A stretch of 64,000 nt of DNA from Akkermansiaceae bacterium (GCA_028822935.1 JAPKCM010000007.1:1-64000), one strand, 5' to 3'. Positions 26,982 through 36,141 are shown, counted from the first letter of the stretch. Made by a program: numbers and translations. Notes: a model not told the origin generated them from the letters alone.

Positions 26982-28319
26982 TTATTTTGCTAAAGTTTTT
27001 ACGAAGGTGAGGGCCTGCTCTCTGTCATGAAGTCGGCCTTCGAGTTGTTCGGTTTGCACCGCTTTGAGAATTTCCCCCAGGTGTGGCCCGGGCGAGAGTT
27101 CGAGTTCATCCATCAGATCGCGGCCATTTAAAAGAGGCTTCGGGATGAGGGGTTCGCTGGCGAACTCCTCTTGCTTGAGGTGGAGGAAGTCGTAGTTATC
27201 GCGGAAGCCGTTGCTGCTATCGCAATCCACTCGGTGGAGTTCAAGCTCCAATGGGAAGACGTCGGACGACATAAAGCGCTTCAGTTTTGCGGTGCGCATT
27301 TCCTGAACATGCATGAAGCGCATGTGGCGAGAAACCATGAATGAGACTTCATCGATGATTTTATTAGAGTAGCGGAGACGACGAAGAATGACTTCGGCCA
27401 TCTCGGCGCCCACGCGATCATGTCCGTTAAAACGGTGTCTCTTTGCTTCTTCGTCCCAGGTCTGCGTGGCCGGTTTTCCAATGTCGTGGAGAAGAACCGC
27501 AAGACAGAGGTGAAGCGGGGCATCGCCCAAGAGGGAGAGCGCGATGCGAGTGTGCACATAAACATCTCCTTCAGGGTGCCATTGCGGTGGCTGCTCGCAA
27601 CCGATAAGATCGAGAAGTTCTGGGAAAAAGACCTTGGCCATTCCGGTATCGACCAGAAGGTCGAGGCCACGGGCGCGATCTTTGGCCGCGATGATACGAG
27701 AGAACTCATCGCGGATGCGCTCGGGGGAAATCCTTTCTAAGAGCTGTGCGTTTTCCTTCATCGCAGCGAGCGTGCCTTCTTCGATTTCGAAACCGGTGCG
27801 CGTGGCAAAACGGACGGCCCGCAGGAGACGGAGGGCGTCTTCTTGAAATCGCTTACCGGGATCGCCGATGGCACGCAAAAGTCCGGCTTCGAGGTCGGCA
27901 CGGCCGTTGACGAAATCAATAATCTCGCCGCTGAAGGGATCTTGAAAAAGTCCATTGATGGTGAAGTCGCGTCGGCTAGCGTCTTCCTCTGGGGTCGAAA
28001 AGGTGACTGACTCGGGGCTGCGTCCGTTTTCATAGACGCCATCGGTTCGGAAAGTTGCGACTTCGACCGCTTCGCCTCCCTGCTTCACCAGGATGACGCC
28101 GAAGTGCTCACCGATCGCATCGCTTTTAGAAAAGAGGGACTGAACCTCTTTCGGAGTCGCAGAAGTCGCGATATCGTAGTCCTTTGGCTCTTGTCCGAGG
28201 AGTTGGTCTCGCACGGCACCGCCGGCATAGAACACGGTGTGACCCGCATCCTTTAGGACGCGAGCCGTGCTCAGGGCTAAATTCGCTTGTGCGCTCACGC
28301 GCGGAGGCTTGCTCCACAT
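26982..28319 (-). CDS. CCA tRNA nucleotidyltransferase
   Basis: This enzyme adds or repairs the 3' CCA of tRNAs. It has 445 residues. The class II nucleotidyltransferase head holds YAGGAVRDQLLG (about 30-41) and DYDIATSATP with catalytic aspartates, RRDFTINGLFQDP, the neck RFQEDALRLLRAVRFATR and a C-terminal HD-type domain (LAVLLHDIGKPATQ). The tRNA genes at 9964-10195 already encode CCA, so at least there the enzyme would act in repair. The neighbouring Ahb-like gene follows by 2 bases. Confidence 0.96.
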   Translation of the reverse strand: MWSKPPRVSAQANLALSTARVLKDAGHTVFYAGGAVRDQLLGQEPKDYDIATSATPKEVQSLFSKSDAIGEHFGVILVKQGGEAVEVATFRTDGVYENGRSPESVTFSTPEEDASRRDFTINGLFQDPFSGEIIDFVNGRADLEAGLLRAIGDPGKRFQEDALRLLRAVRFATRTGFEIEEGTLAAMKENAQLLERISPERIRDEFSRIIAAKDRARGLDLLVDTGMAKVFFPELLDLIGCEQPPQWHPEGDVYVHTRIALSLLGDAPLHLCLAVLLHDIGKPATQTWDEEAKRHRFNGHDRVGAEMAEVILRRLRYSNKIIDEVSFMVSRHMRFMHVQEMRTAKLKRFMSSDVFPLELELHRVDCDSSNGFRDNYDFLHLKQEEFASEPLIPKPLLNGRDLMDELELSPGPHLGEILKAVQTEQLEGRLHDREQALTFVKTLAK

Positions 28320-28387
28320 TCGACGAGAGGCAATCGAGAAGTCGTCTTTTCAGTCGATTTTCTAACTTTGCCCGATACCTTTAAGGC

Positions 28388-29491
28388 GTGCTTCAAATCT
28401 GGCAAAGCGACGTCATTGGCATCGGGATCCTTTTTATCGGCCTCTGTGTGGGCTCATTTCTCAATGTCGCCATTTATCGAATTCCGCTCGGTCTCTCAGT
28501 GAACGACCCCAAGCGTTCGTTTTGTCCGCACTGCAAGACGCAGCTCCCGGCGTGGCAAAACATCCCGGTTTTGACTTGGCTCCTTCAGCGGGGGAAGTGC
28601 CGGAAGTGCCGAGCTCCGATTGCGGTGCGCTACCTCATTGTCGAGATTCTCACGGGGGTGCTTTATTTGATCTGCTGGAAGATGTTCCCAATGACGGCGG
28701 CGATTCTTGCGATCATTTTTCTGACCATTCTCATTACGATTTCGTTCATTGATGCGGAACATCAGATCATTCCGATTTGGTGGACCACTGCCGGGAGTGT
28801 GATGGCACTTCTGGGGGCTTTCTTTTTCTCCGGGCACCTTTTAAATTTTGCCACCTATCCTGCCGGTGGTCTCAAGGATGCTGCTCTGGGGTGGATCGCC
28901 GGTTTTTTGGCGCTTTGGGCCGTTCTGCACCTGGGTAAATTGCTCTTTGGTCGGAAAAAGCACCGCTTTGAGGAGGCGCTTCCGTGGAAGGTGGTGGAAG
29001 GTCATGAGGAGAATCCGCAAATTCACTTCCTTCTCGATGGTGAGGCCTACTCTTGGGACGATCTCTTTTTTCGGACGAGTGATGAACTCCTGCTCACTGG
29101 CCACTCGTTTAAGGTCGATGGTGAACGGGTTTCAGGAAAGGAACTGATTCTGCAGCGGGAGTCTTTCGCGATCGGTGATCAGAAGTGGGAGGTTGAGAAA
29201 CTCAAATCGCTCTCAGGGAAAACGACCGAAGTAATCATTCCACGGGAGGCGATGGGCGATGGGGATCCTCATCTACTAGGGATGGTCGGTGCTTTTCTCG
29301 GCTGGCACGCAGTCGTTTTTGTGATCTTCGCGAGTTCCCTTTATGGACTCATCGCCGGATTGATTGCCCGGGTGGGATTTGGAAAGCCACTTCCGTTTGG
29401 TCCCTTCCTTGCGCTCGGTGCGGTGACCTGGCTTTTCGGAGGATGGAAGCTCTGGATCAAGTATTTCGAGATGCTTCAGCTGAGCCTCTGA
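28388..29491 (+). CDS. Prepilin peptidase (A24 family) with large insertion
   Basis: This membrane aspartyl protease cleaves and methylates type IV prepilins. It has 367 residues. The N-terminal cytoplasmic methylase domain carries two zinc CxxC pairs (C46/C49 and C71/C74). D122 in FIDAEHQIIP and D293 in AMGDGDPHLL are the two catalytic aspartates. About 95 residues (187-285: soluble, charged, with FHA-like or beta-rich patches such as LLLTGHSFKVDGERVSG) separate the transmembrane helices between the two aspartates; typical members have only a short loop. Likely substrates are the prepilins at 7559-9897. The convergent dnaE2 gene ends 6 bases away. Confidence 0.93.
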   Translation: MLQIWQSDVIGIGILFIGLCVGSFLNVAIYRIPLGLSVNDPKRSFCPHCKTQLPAWQNIPVLTWLLQRGKCRKCRAPIAVRYLIVEILTGVLYLICWKMFPMTAAILAIIFLTILITISFIDAEHQIIPIWWTTAGSVMALLGAFFFSGHLLNFATYPAGGLKDAALGWIAGFLALWAVLHLGKLLFGRKKHRFEEALPWKVVEGHEENPQIHFLLDGEAYSWDDLFFRTSDELLLTGHSFKVDGERVSGKELILQRESFAIGDQKWEVEKLKSLSGKTTEVIIPREAMGDGDPHLLGMVGAFLGWHAVVFVIFASSLYGLIAGLIARVGFGKPLPFGPFLALGAVTWLFGGWKLWIKYFEMLQLSL

Positions 29492-29497
29492 GGTGGC

Positions 29498-32400
29498 TTA
29501 GTGGAAGTCATGAGATCGGGGCGCGAGACCTCCTTCGATTCCGCTCAGTGGCTCCACGCGTGCGGTGTAGATGGTCGGCTGCTTGCCTTCGCTGATCTGG
29601 ACGTGCCCCGAAACCATGAGGAAGGGCTCGGTGGTGATGGTGAGACGTTGGGCGTGGAAGGTTTTCCGGGGAACGAAGAGGTTGGCGATGCCATATTCGT
29701 CTTCGAGCGAGATGAAACAGTGACCTTTGGCGGTGCCTGGACGCTGACGGCAGATCACGAGGCCGGCAATCTTGACCGGAGTTCCGTGGCTCAGGTGATG
29801 TAAGTCCGCGGAATTCACGCAAATGTCGCCATTCTTCTGTCGCCACAGCCTCATCGGGTGCGGCCCCACGCTATGTCCCTGAATCGCCAAATCGGTGCTG
29901 AGTCGCTCGACGGGAGACATCTGCGCAAGCGGAGCTGGATCCTCGTTCAGCACCGCTCGCGCAAAAAGATCATCCTCGGGGAGCCGCTCAGCCTGCCACA
30001 GGGCGTCCCGGCGGTGTCCCACTTCCGGCAGCGCATTCAGCGCGCCTGCTGCGGCGAGAAGGCGACGTTCTTTTTTGTTGGGGCGCACGCGATTCAGAAA
30101 GTCAGGTAGCGAATCAAACTTGCGCATTACCCGAGTTTCTTCGAGTCGGTCAATCGTCCGCTGCTGCAGTCCTTTAATTCGATTTAAGCCCAAGCGCAGA
30201 GTTCCATCGTCAATCACCGTAGTTTGTCCCTGCGAATTCACCACGCAGCCCGGTTTGCTGCGCACTCCGTGACGTTTTGCATCCTGCATGAGAGTGTTCA
30301 CCGAGTAGAATCCCATCGGCTGGTTGTTGATGAGTCCGCAGTAGAATTCCACTGCGCGGTGCACCTTCAGCCAGCAGGAGGCGTAAGCGATAAGGGCAAA
30401 GGAGATCGCGTGAGATTCGGGGAAACCATAGAGGGCGAAGGATCCGATGGAGTGAATAATCTTTTCCTGCACTTCCTTGGCAATCCCGCGCGCGCTCATG
30501 CGCGCCTCCAATTTTCCGGTGATCGCCACCATGAGTTCATCGGCTCGCTTGCAAGCCATCGCGCGCCGGAGTTCATCGGCTTCAGTTCCAGTGAAGTCGG
30601 CAATCTCCATCGCCATCCGGAGCACCTGCTCTTGGAAGAGAGGAACCCCGAGGGTGCGCTTCAGGATGGGTTCGAATGACGGATGGATGTAATCAATCGC
30701 TTCTCGGCCGGTGCGGCGATTGAGATAGGGGTGCACCAGATCGCCGACGATCGGCCCGGGGCGGATGATGGCCACTTCGATGGCGATGTCGTAGAATTTC
30801 CGGGGCTCCATAATCGGGAGCGTCGCCATCTGTGCCCGGGATTCGACTTGGAAGGTGCCCACGGTGTCGGCACGACAAAGAAGATCGTAAGTGGCCGAAT
30901 CGTCCTTCGGGATCTTTGCGAGATCGATCGGACGACCTCTTTGCTGGCAGATGTAAATGGCGTCCTCCATCGCGGCGAGCATCCCGAGACCGAGGAGGTC
31001 GACCTTCACGATTCCAAGATCTTCACAGTCATTCTTATCCCACTGCAGGATGGTGCGACCCGGCATGGTCGCGGGTTGGAGGGGGACGATGTGATCGAGC
31101 CCATCATCGCAGATCACCATGCCTCCCGAATGCTGGCCGAGGTGCCTCGGGGAATGTAGAATAGCGTGATAAAGATGGAGGAGGGACTTGAAACGAGGGT
31201 GCAAATAACTCACTCCCGAGCGCTCCACGGTGGCCGCGAATTCCATCACTTGGTCCCGAGGGTAGTAATTCGACATCGAGAGCTCCTGGGAGGGGGCGGG
31301 AGAATCCGCTTTTTCGTCGTGCACCTTCGGTGAAGCACACAATTCTGAAAAGCGATTGGCGATCGACTCCGGGAACCCCAGCACTTTGGACATTTCCCGG
31401 AAGGCTGATCTCGGGCGATAGGTGATCACGTTCGCCGTCATCGCAGCGCCCCTTGGAGCATACTTTTGGTAGACGTATTGGATGACCGCTTCCCGTCGTT
31501 CTCCGGAGGGGAAGTCGATGTCGATGTCTGGCCAGGACCGTCGGTTCTCAGAGAGGAAGCGTTCGAAAAGGAGGCCTCCCGCGACAGGATCGACATTGGT
31601 AATTCCCAGCGCGTAGCACACGAGCGAGTTCGCGGCCGAGCCGCGACCCTGGCAGAGGATCCCCTGAGAGCGGGCAAATTGGACCAAATCCCAGACGATG
31701 AGGAAATAGCCAGAAAACCTCAGTTTAAAAATTACAGACAATTCATTTTCAATTTGTTGAGTATGTTTTTTACTTTTTTCTAAATTAAGTAATTTAAGGC
31801 CTTTTTCAGTAGTTGTTCGCAGTAATTCACATTCCTGCTCCGATGTGAGTAACTCCTTATTCACCGGATCTTGATAGGAGGGGAAATGGTAGCCGAGATT
31901 TTCGAGCGTGAATTCACAGCGCTCAGCAAGCCGATAAGCGTGGTCGACAGCATGTGAATAACCTGTAAATAACTTGTGAATCGCGGTGGATGATTTCAGA
32001 TGGCGCTCAGCGTTGCATTCAAGGCGGCGGCCCGCGTCATCGAGGGTGCAGTGTTCACGTAAACAAGTGAAGGAATCAGCTAAAAGGCGATCAGGGCGCT
32101 GGGCATAAAGGGGGGCATTGGTGGCCAAAAGAGGGATTTTTAGGTGGGCGGCCAGATCGGCAAGAATGCTATTCATGCGTTCCTCTCCTCGGCGCTGATG
32201 TCGGTAGAGGGCGATGGAGACATTGTGGGCCCCGAAGGTCCTTTTGAGTGATTCTGCCGCTTCGAGGAGTTGTTTTTTTGTCGGATTCCGGAGACTTTCA
32301 GGAGTGAGGATAACCTGTAAATAGGTGAGAATATCTGGGGGCGGGAGTTCCGGGGCGCAATGTCGGGCGGTGAGGAGTTGGGAGAGTTGCTGATAGCCTT

Positions 32401-32668
32401 TTCGCTGCTCCACGAGGACGGGAAGTTGGGAAAATTGAGGGCCGTCTTGAGGAGACCAATCGGTCAGAGTGGCTCCTACGATGGCTCGGATTCCGAGTTT
32501 CTGAGCGGTTTGATGGGCTCGGGCGGAGCCGTAGAATCCGAGGTGATCGGGGATCGCGATGACCTCATGACCCAGCTCTGCTGCGCGGGTGACAAGGGCC
32601 TCAGGGGTGCTCGCTCCGTGGAGAAAGGAAAAGGAAGATTTTGCGAGGAGTTCCATCGTTTTATCCAT
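29498..32668 (-). CDS. dnaE2: Error-prone DNA polymerase III alpha subunit, DnaE2
   Basis: DnaE2 is the polymerase of the SOS mutasome and carries out translesion synthesis with ImuA and ImuB. The 1056-residue protein has an N-terminal PHP domain (FSFLHGASTPEALVTRAAELG), the catalytic SWPDIDIDFPSGERR with its aspartates, QGRGSAANSLVCYALG, GVPLFQEQVLRMAM, and a C-terminal OB-fold (GLVICRQRPGTAKGHCFISLEDE) typical of DnaE2 rather than DnaE1. It overlaps the imuB stop by 8 bases. An alternative Met lies four codons inside. A markedly AT-rich patch lies at about 31720-31830. Confidence 0.95.
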   Translation of the reverse strand: MDKTMELLAKSSFSFLHGASTPEALVTRAAELGHEVIAIPDHLGFYGSARAHQTAQKLGIRAIVGATLTDWSPQDGPQFSQLPVLVEQRKGYQQLSQLLTARHCAPELPPPDILTYLQVILTPESLRNPTKKQLLEAAESLKRTFGAHNVSIALYRHQRRGEERMNSILADLAAHLKIPLLATNAPLYAQRPDRLLADSFTCLREHCTLDDAGRRLECNAERHLKSSTAIHKLFTGYSHAVDHAYRLAERCEFTLENLGYHFPSYQDPVNKELLTSEQECELLRTTTEKGLKLLNLEKSKKHTQQIENELSVIFKLRFSGYFLIVWDLVQFARSQGILCQGRGSAANSLVCYALGITNVDPVAGGLLFERFLSENRRSWPDIDIDFPSGERREAVIQYVYQKYAPRGAAMTANVITYRPRSAFREMSKVLGFPESIANRFSELCASPKVHDEKADSPAPSQELSMSNYYPRDQVMEFAATVERSGVSYLHPRFKSLLHLYHAILHSPRHLGQHSGGMVICDDGLDHIVPLQPATMPGRTILQWDKNDCEDLGIVKVDLLGLGMLAAMEDAIYICQQRGRPIDLAKIPKDDSATYDLLCRADTVGTFQVESRAQMATLPIMEPRKFYDIAIEVAIIRPGPIVGDLVHPYLNRRTGREAIDYIHPSFEPILKRTLGVPLFQEQVLRMAMEIADFTGTEADELRRAMACKRADELMVAITGKLEARMSARGIAKEVQEKIIHSIGSFALYGFPESHAISFALIAYASCWLKVHRAVEFYCGLINNQPMGFYSVNTLMQDAKRHGVRSKPGCVVNSQGQTTVIDDGTLRLGLNRIKGLQQRTIDRLEETRVMRKFDSLPDFLNRVRPNKKERRLLAAAGALNALPEVGHRRDALWQAERLPEDDLFARAVLNEDPAPLAQMSPVERLSTDLAIQGHSVGPHPMRLWRQKNGDICVNSADLHHLSHGTPVKIAGLVICRQRPGTAKGHCFISLEDEYGIANLFVPRKTFHAQRLTITTEPFLMVSGHVQISEGKQPTIYTARVEPLSGIEGGLAPRSHDFH

Positions 32669-34181
32669 AAATCCCGGTCAGATGCCAATCGTGCGGCGGG
32701 GTGTGAGTGACTTGTAAAAGGAGATTTTTGGGAAGAGCGACATCCCATTCACTTTGCTGCCAGGGCGATTCCCACCAAGAGCCAGAGAGTGGGAAGGGGC
32801 CTCGGAAGTCTTGGATCGTGCCTTGATGAGGACCGCTGAGAAGGGCGAGGGGCTGGAGGTGACGGCCTCGTTTCTCCGAAGCAACGCGGACCACAAGTGG
32901 CGGGCGTTGTCGTTTGAGCGGGAGTCGGGAATAGGCAGGGATCGGCTCTGGCGGGGTTGGGATATTGAGATCTGCTTCCAGTGGGTGGAGGTCGAACTCT
33001 CCGGGGCGATGATTTCCCGCAGGCTGAGGAATTCCGAGTTGGGCGATGCCCACGACGCCGCTGAGTCGTTTTAAGGTGTCGGCGAATTTGTGGGGATCGC
33101 TGAGCCCACGCTGAAAGAGTTGGTGCTGGGCCTGATGCGGGAGGGTTGGGAGGAGGCGGAGGTGAAACTCAGAGATGGGCGCGGGCGCGTGAAAACTGTC
33201 GAGGTGGGTGTGGAGCGAGCGCAGGAGGATATCGGGATCGAGAGTGGGCTCGGATTGGCGGAGTTGGCGGGAATGCGCGGCGCCGTTTTCGAAGGAAAGA
33301 ACGAGATGAAGAGCTTCTGCGGCCCGTTGCTGGCTCGCGAGCCGTTGGCAGAGGGCCTGGAGGATACGTCGAGCCATGAAGAGAAGTGGATCGACGCCTT
33401 CCACGGGAGGTTCGAAATGATGTGAGGTCTGATAGTCCTGTCGGGGCCGCGAGAGTTTGAGGAGGCGGTGATGCTTGCCCGTTAAAACATCGTGGAGCCA
33501 GGCGAGCTCGGGACCTAAGCGCTCGCCGAGGCCTTGTCGGGGGAGGTCGATAAGATCGCCCAAGGTCCTGAGCCCCCAGAGCTGTAAAAGATCGGCCTGC
33601 GGCAACGGGAAGGCGCGGTTTCGCCTCAGGAGATCGAGTGGAAGGTCGTAAATCGATGGTGGCTCGCTGAGGACGGAGAGGCTCGCTTTGGGTTGGTAGC
33701 GCAGCGAGGAGGAGGTTTGGCAGGAGAGCGCGGCCAAGTGCGCGAGGTCGGGCGTGTCGGCGAGACTGAGATTGAGCGGGAGTCCCAGTTGGCGAGAGAT
33801 TTCGAGTGCTTGATGGAGCCATTCCTCGCGGGAAGCGAAGAGGACGGTGGAGAGATCGAGGAGGAAGGTGTCGGCTCCGGTGTCTTCGTAATCCGGGGTG
33901 AAAGTATCGAGGAGTGCAAGCGCTTCGGCCCGAGCTTGTGTTTCCAGCTTGGAATCGGCGTCGTAGAGCGTGAGCTCGGGACAGCGGGCAAGGGCACGGG
34001 TCGTGTTCATTCCGATGCTGAGCTGGAAGCTGTTGGCGATTTCATTGAGGTGGAGCAGCGAGGACTTTTCCCGCTTCCCTGAGGAAAGAAGGGCGGCCGG
34101 CAGACTGGAATCGATCTGCTCACGTGCCAGCAGGCAGGTGAGCGGGAGTCCGGGGAGATGGAGCGCAGCGTAGTAAGACAT
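32661..34181 (-). CDS. imuB: ImuB, Y-family polymerase-like mutasome protein
   Basis: ImuB bridges the mutasome to the beta clamp; it resembles a DinB polymerase but is catalytically inactive. The 506-residue protein begins MSYYAALHLPGLPL, where a catalytic polymerase would have a DMDxFFASVE block, consistent with loss of catalysis. Family landmarks are ANSFQLSIGMNTTRALARCPEL, LLDLSTVLF and WGLRTLGDLIDLPRQGLGERLG. The C-terminal third is proline-rich. Coding overlaps dnaE2 by 8 bases. imuA lies 6 bases upstream. Confidence 0.92.
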   Translation of the reverse strand: MSYYAALHLPGLPLTCLLAREQIDSSLPAALLSSGKREKSSLLHLNEIANSFQLSIGMNTTRALARCPELTLYDADSKLETQARAEALALLDTFTPDYEDTGADTFLLDLSTVLFASREEWLHQALEISRQLGLPLNLSLADTPDLAHLAALSCQTSSSLRYQPKASLSVLSEPPSIYDLPLDLLRRNRAFPLPQADLLQLWGLRTLGDLIDLPRQGLGERLGPELAWLHDVLTGKHHRLLKLSRPRQDYQTSHHFEPPVEGVDPLLFMARRILQALCQRLASQQRAAEALHLVLSFENGAAHSRQLRQSEPTLDPDILLRSLHTHLDSFHAPAPISEFHLRLLPTLPHQAQHQLFQRGLSDPHKFADTLKRLSGVVGIAQLGIPQPAGNHRPGEFDLHPLEADLNIPTPPEPIPAYSRLPLKRQRPPLVVRVASEKRGRHLQPLALLSGPHQGTIQDFRGPFPLSGSWWESPWQQSEWDVALPKNLLLQVTHTPPHDWHLTGIYG

Positions 34182-34187
34182 TTTATC

Positions 34188-34799
34188 TTAGGAATGGACG
34201 ACCTCGCGGGCCTCTTCGGAGTTTCTTGTTCTCAGCTGGGGGTTTTCCAGTTCGAGGTTTTGGAGAGTAAAAGTAGAACTCAGAGTGAAGCGACTGTGCG
34301 GCGAGGGGAGGCAAGGTCGGGGCGTGAGCGCGAGGAGGGAGGCTCCAGAAGCGCGGGCTTCGGTCCGGAAACGGTGCCAGATCGCGTTGGGAATCCGCTT
34401 CAGTTCACGGGCGGAAGTTAGATGGAGATCGAGGAGGACGAGCGGTAGATTGCCATCGCGGAGGAGGAGGTCGGTGCACTGGATCGCCTGCATCGCTTTC
34501 CGGCAACGGATCCAGAAGAGGCGTTGGCATTTTTCCGAGCCGTAGGATGCCGGATCAAAGGAATCGTGGCCATCGATGAGCGCGAGGGGGAGATCTCGTG
34601 AGCACTCCAAGAGTTGGGAGATCATCAAGGAAACTCCTGAGCAAAGCCCAGGCGCGACGAGTTCGTGCAAGGTCCCGGCAGGAAAAGAAAGCGAGAGCGG
34701 ATCCAAGTCGGCATCCTCAGGCACGGCGACTCCACGATGCGCTCCAGGAAATTGTTCCTGGAGCTGCTTACGGAGATCGGTAATTTGCGAGATCCTCAA
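34188..34799 (-). CDS. imuA: ImuA, RecA-like mutasome protein
   Basis: ImuA is a RecA-fold protein, also called SulA-like, that activates the ImuB/DnaE2 mutasome. At 203 residues it has the N-terminal LRKQLQEQFPGAHRG, the LSFPAGTLHELVAPG block typical of ImuA, and RLFWIRCRKAMQAIQCTDLLL. A canonical Walker A is not visible. The only sensible in-frame start is TTG at 34797-34799, because no upstream ATG is in frame before a stop at 34821-34823. The TTG sits just 3 bases beyond the predicted transcription start region, so the messenger would be nearly leaderless. An ATT at codon 6, nine bases after a GAGG, is an alternative. Confidence 0.82.
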   Translation of the reverse strand: MRISQITDLRKQLQEQFPGAHRGVAVPEDADLDPLSLSFPAGTLHELVAPGLCSGVSLMISQLLECSRDLPLALIDGHDSFDPASYGSEKCQRLFWIRCRKAMQAIQCTDLLLRDGNLPLVLLDLHLTSARELKRIPNAIWHRFRTEARASGASLLALTPRPCLPSPHSRFTLSSTFTLQNLELENPQLRTRNSEEAREVVHS

Positions 34800-34803
34800 A
34801 ACA

Positions 34804-34836
34804 TGTTCATTAGAACACTTTTAAAGAATCTGTCAA
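34804..34836 (-). promoter_or_regulatory. LexA-type SOS box overlapping the imuA promoter
   Basis: On the minus strand TTGACA (plus 34831-34836) is followed by 16 bases and TCTAAT (plus 34809-34814), with TGT just before it as an extended -10. The perfect palindrome TGTTC-N4-GAACA (34804-34817) covers this -10. That is the form I recall being reported as the verrucomicrobial LexA operator. Placement over the -10 predicts repression until DNA damage, fitting the mutasome operon. The predicted start of transcription is within about 5 bases of the TTG codon. Confidence 0.8.
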
Positions 34837-34937
34837 GATGGACTTGCTGCTGAGAAAGTTACTCTAGTTACGCCAGAAATTCCTCCCACTCCTGTTGAAT
34901 CCAGCCAGCTTCCGGGCCGAGGGAGGTCAGTTTTTGA

Positions 34938-35040
34938 AAAGCCTCTTGAGAATGGAGCTGATCTCCGAAGGGTCCAAGAGATGCTTGGCCACGCCAATAT
35001 CACAACGACGAAAATCTACGACGACCAAGAGAAGAAGTGA
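34938..35040 (+). pseudogene. Tyrosine recombinase C-terminal remnant
   Basis: The frame beginning near 34938 reads [14 protein letters not shown], then [20 protein letters not shown] and a TGA stop at 35038-35040. This is the end of a tyrosine recombinase/integrase, with the LGHxxxxTTxxY segment containing the active-site Tyr. Everything upstream in this frame is unlike an integrase and there is no room for the catalytic Arg and His, so the remnant is about 34 residues. It implies a former mobile element at this site, between the SOS operon and glnII. Confidence 0.75.
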
Positions 35041-35075
35041 TTTTTCTTGGGTTGTGAGGGAGATTTTTGGATACG

Positions 35076-35109
35076 AAAAAACGGCCTCCGGGTTGAACCA
35101 GAGACCGTT
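35076..35109 (-). terminator. Rho-independent terminator after glnII
   Basis: On the minus strand AACGGTCTCTGG pairs with CCGGAGGCCGTT (two G-U pairs, 12-bp stem, 6-base loop), followed by TTTTTTC. It begins 25 bases after the glnII stop codon and lies beyond the recombinase remnant on the other strand. Confidence 0.88.
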
Positions 35110-35133
35110 TTGAAAGTTTGAGTCGTGAGGGAC

Positions 35134-36141
35134 CTAGCCGACTTCTTGGATCGTTTTAAGGATCCGGGAAGCGATGGCGTATGGGTCGCCCTGAGAGTTT
35201 GGACGGCGATCTTCGAGGTAACCTTTCCAATCGTTCTTGGCGAATCCGTGAGGAACGCGGACGGAAGCACCACGGTCGGCGATTCCCCATGAGAACTTGT
35301 CGATTGACTGGGTCTCGTGGAGGCCGGTGAGGCGCATGTCGTTATCGGGTCCGTAGACCGCGATGTGCTCCATGGTGTTCTTTTCGAACTGGGCCATGAG
35401 CTTGTCGAAGTATTCCTTACCGCCTTCGTCACGAAGTTTATCGGTGGAGAAGTTTGCATGCATTCCGGAACCATTCCAGTCGCCCTTAAGCGGCTTGCAG
35501 TGGTAGTTCACATCGACAGCATACTCTTCGCAGAGACGCTCAAGAAGGAAGCGAGCAACCCAGATCTGGTCTGCGGCGCGCTTGGAACCTTTTCCGAAGA
35601 CCTGGAATTCCCACTGGCCCATCGCCACTTCAGCATTGATGCCCTCGTGGTTGATGCCGGCGTAGAGGCAGAGGTCGAGGTGCTCGTCAACAATCGCGCG
35701 GCCGATGTCGCCCACGTTCTTGTAGCCCACACCGCAGTAGTAACCGCCTTGTGGCTCAGGATAGCCGCCCTTCGGGAAGCCGAGGATCCTTCCGCCTTTT
35801 TCGAGGAAATATTCCTGCTCGAAGCCGAACCATGCGCCCTCGTCATCAAGGATATCGGCGCGGGCGTTGGATGGGTGAGCGGAGCCGTCTGGAAGCATGA
35901 CTTCGCACATGACGAGGAAGCCATTCTCACGGGTGCCGTCTGGATAGAGAGCAACAGGCTTGAGGACGCAGTCAGAGTCACCACCTTCAGCTTGCTGAGT
36001 GGAGGAACCATCGAAGCCCCATTCAGGGAGCTGCTCGAGAGTGGGTGCGTCATCAAATTCCTTGATGCAGCATTTGGTGCGGAGATTTGGAACGGGCGTG
36101 TAGCCGTCCAGCCAGATGTAATCGAGTCGGTATTTAGCCAT
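35134..36141 (-). CDS. glnII: Type II glutamine synthetase
   Basis: This is a eukaryote-like glutamine synthetase II making glutamine from glutamate, ammonia and ATP. At 335 residues it is much shorter than GSI (about 470). It has MAKYRLDYIWLDGY, LPEWGFDGSSTQQAEG, PNARADILDDEGAWFGFEQEYFL, NHEGINAEVAMGQWEFQV, the ATP-site GSGMHANFS, and a GIADRGASVRVP segment where the GSI counterparts differ. It occurs in some rhizobia, actinomycetes, planctomycetes and others. It lies 126 bases downstream of the kinase-like/PP2C gene, with a strong hairpin at 36188-36211 between them, and has its own terminator. Confidence 0.95.
   Translation of the reverse strand: MAKYRLDYIWLDGYTPVPNLRTKCCIKEFDDAPTLEQLPEWGFDGSSTQQAEGGDSDCVLKPVALYPDGTRENGFLVMCEVMLPDGSAHPSNARADILDDEGAWFGFEQEYFLEKGGRILGFPKGGYPEPQGGYYCGVGYKNVGDIGRAIVDEHLDLCLYAGINHEGINAEVAMGQWEFQVFGKGSKRAADQIWVARFLLERLCEEYAVDVNYHCKPLKGDWNGSGMHANFSTDKLRDEGGKEYFDKLMAQFEKNTMEHIAVYGPDNDMRLTGLHETQSIDKFSWGIADRGASVRVPHGFAKNDWKGYLEDRRPNSQGDPYAIASRILKTIQEVG

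Noticed and set aside
34895-35113. Open frame [11 protein letters not shown] over the recombinase remnant
   Set aside because: The integrase match is in another frame of the same strand, so this frame is a shadow.
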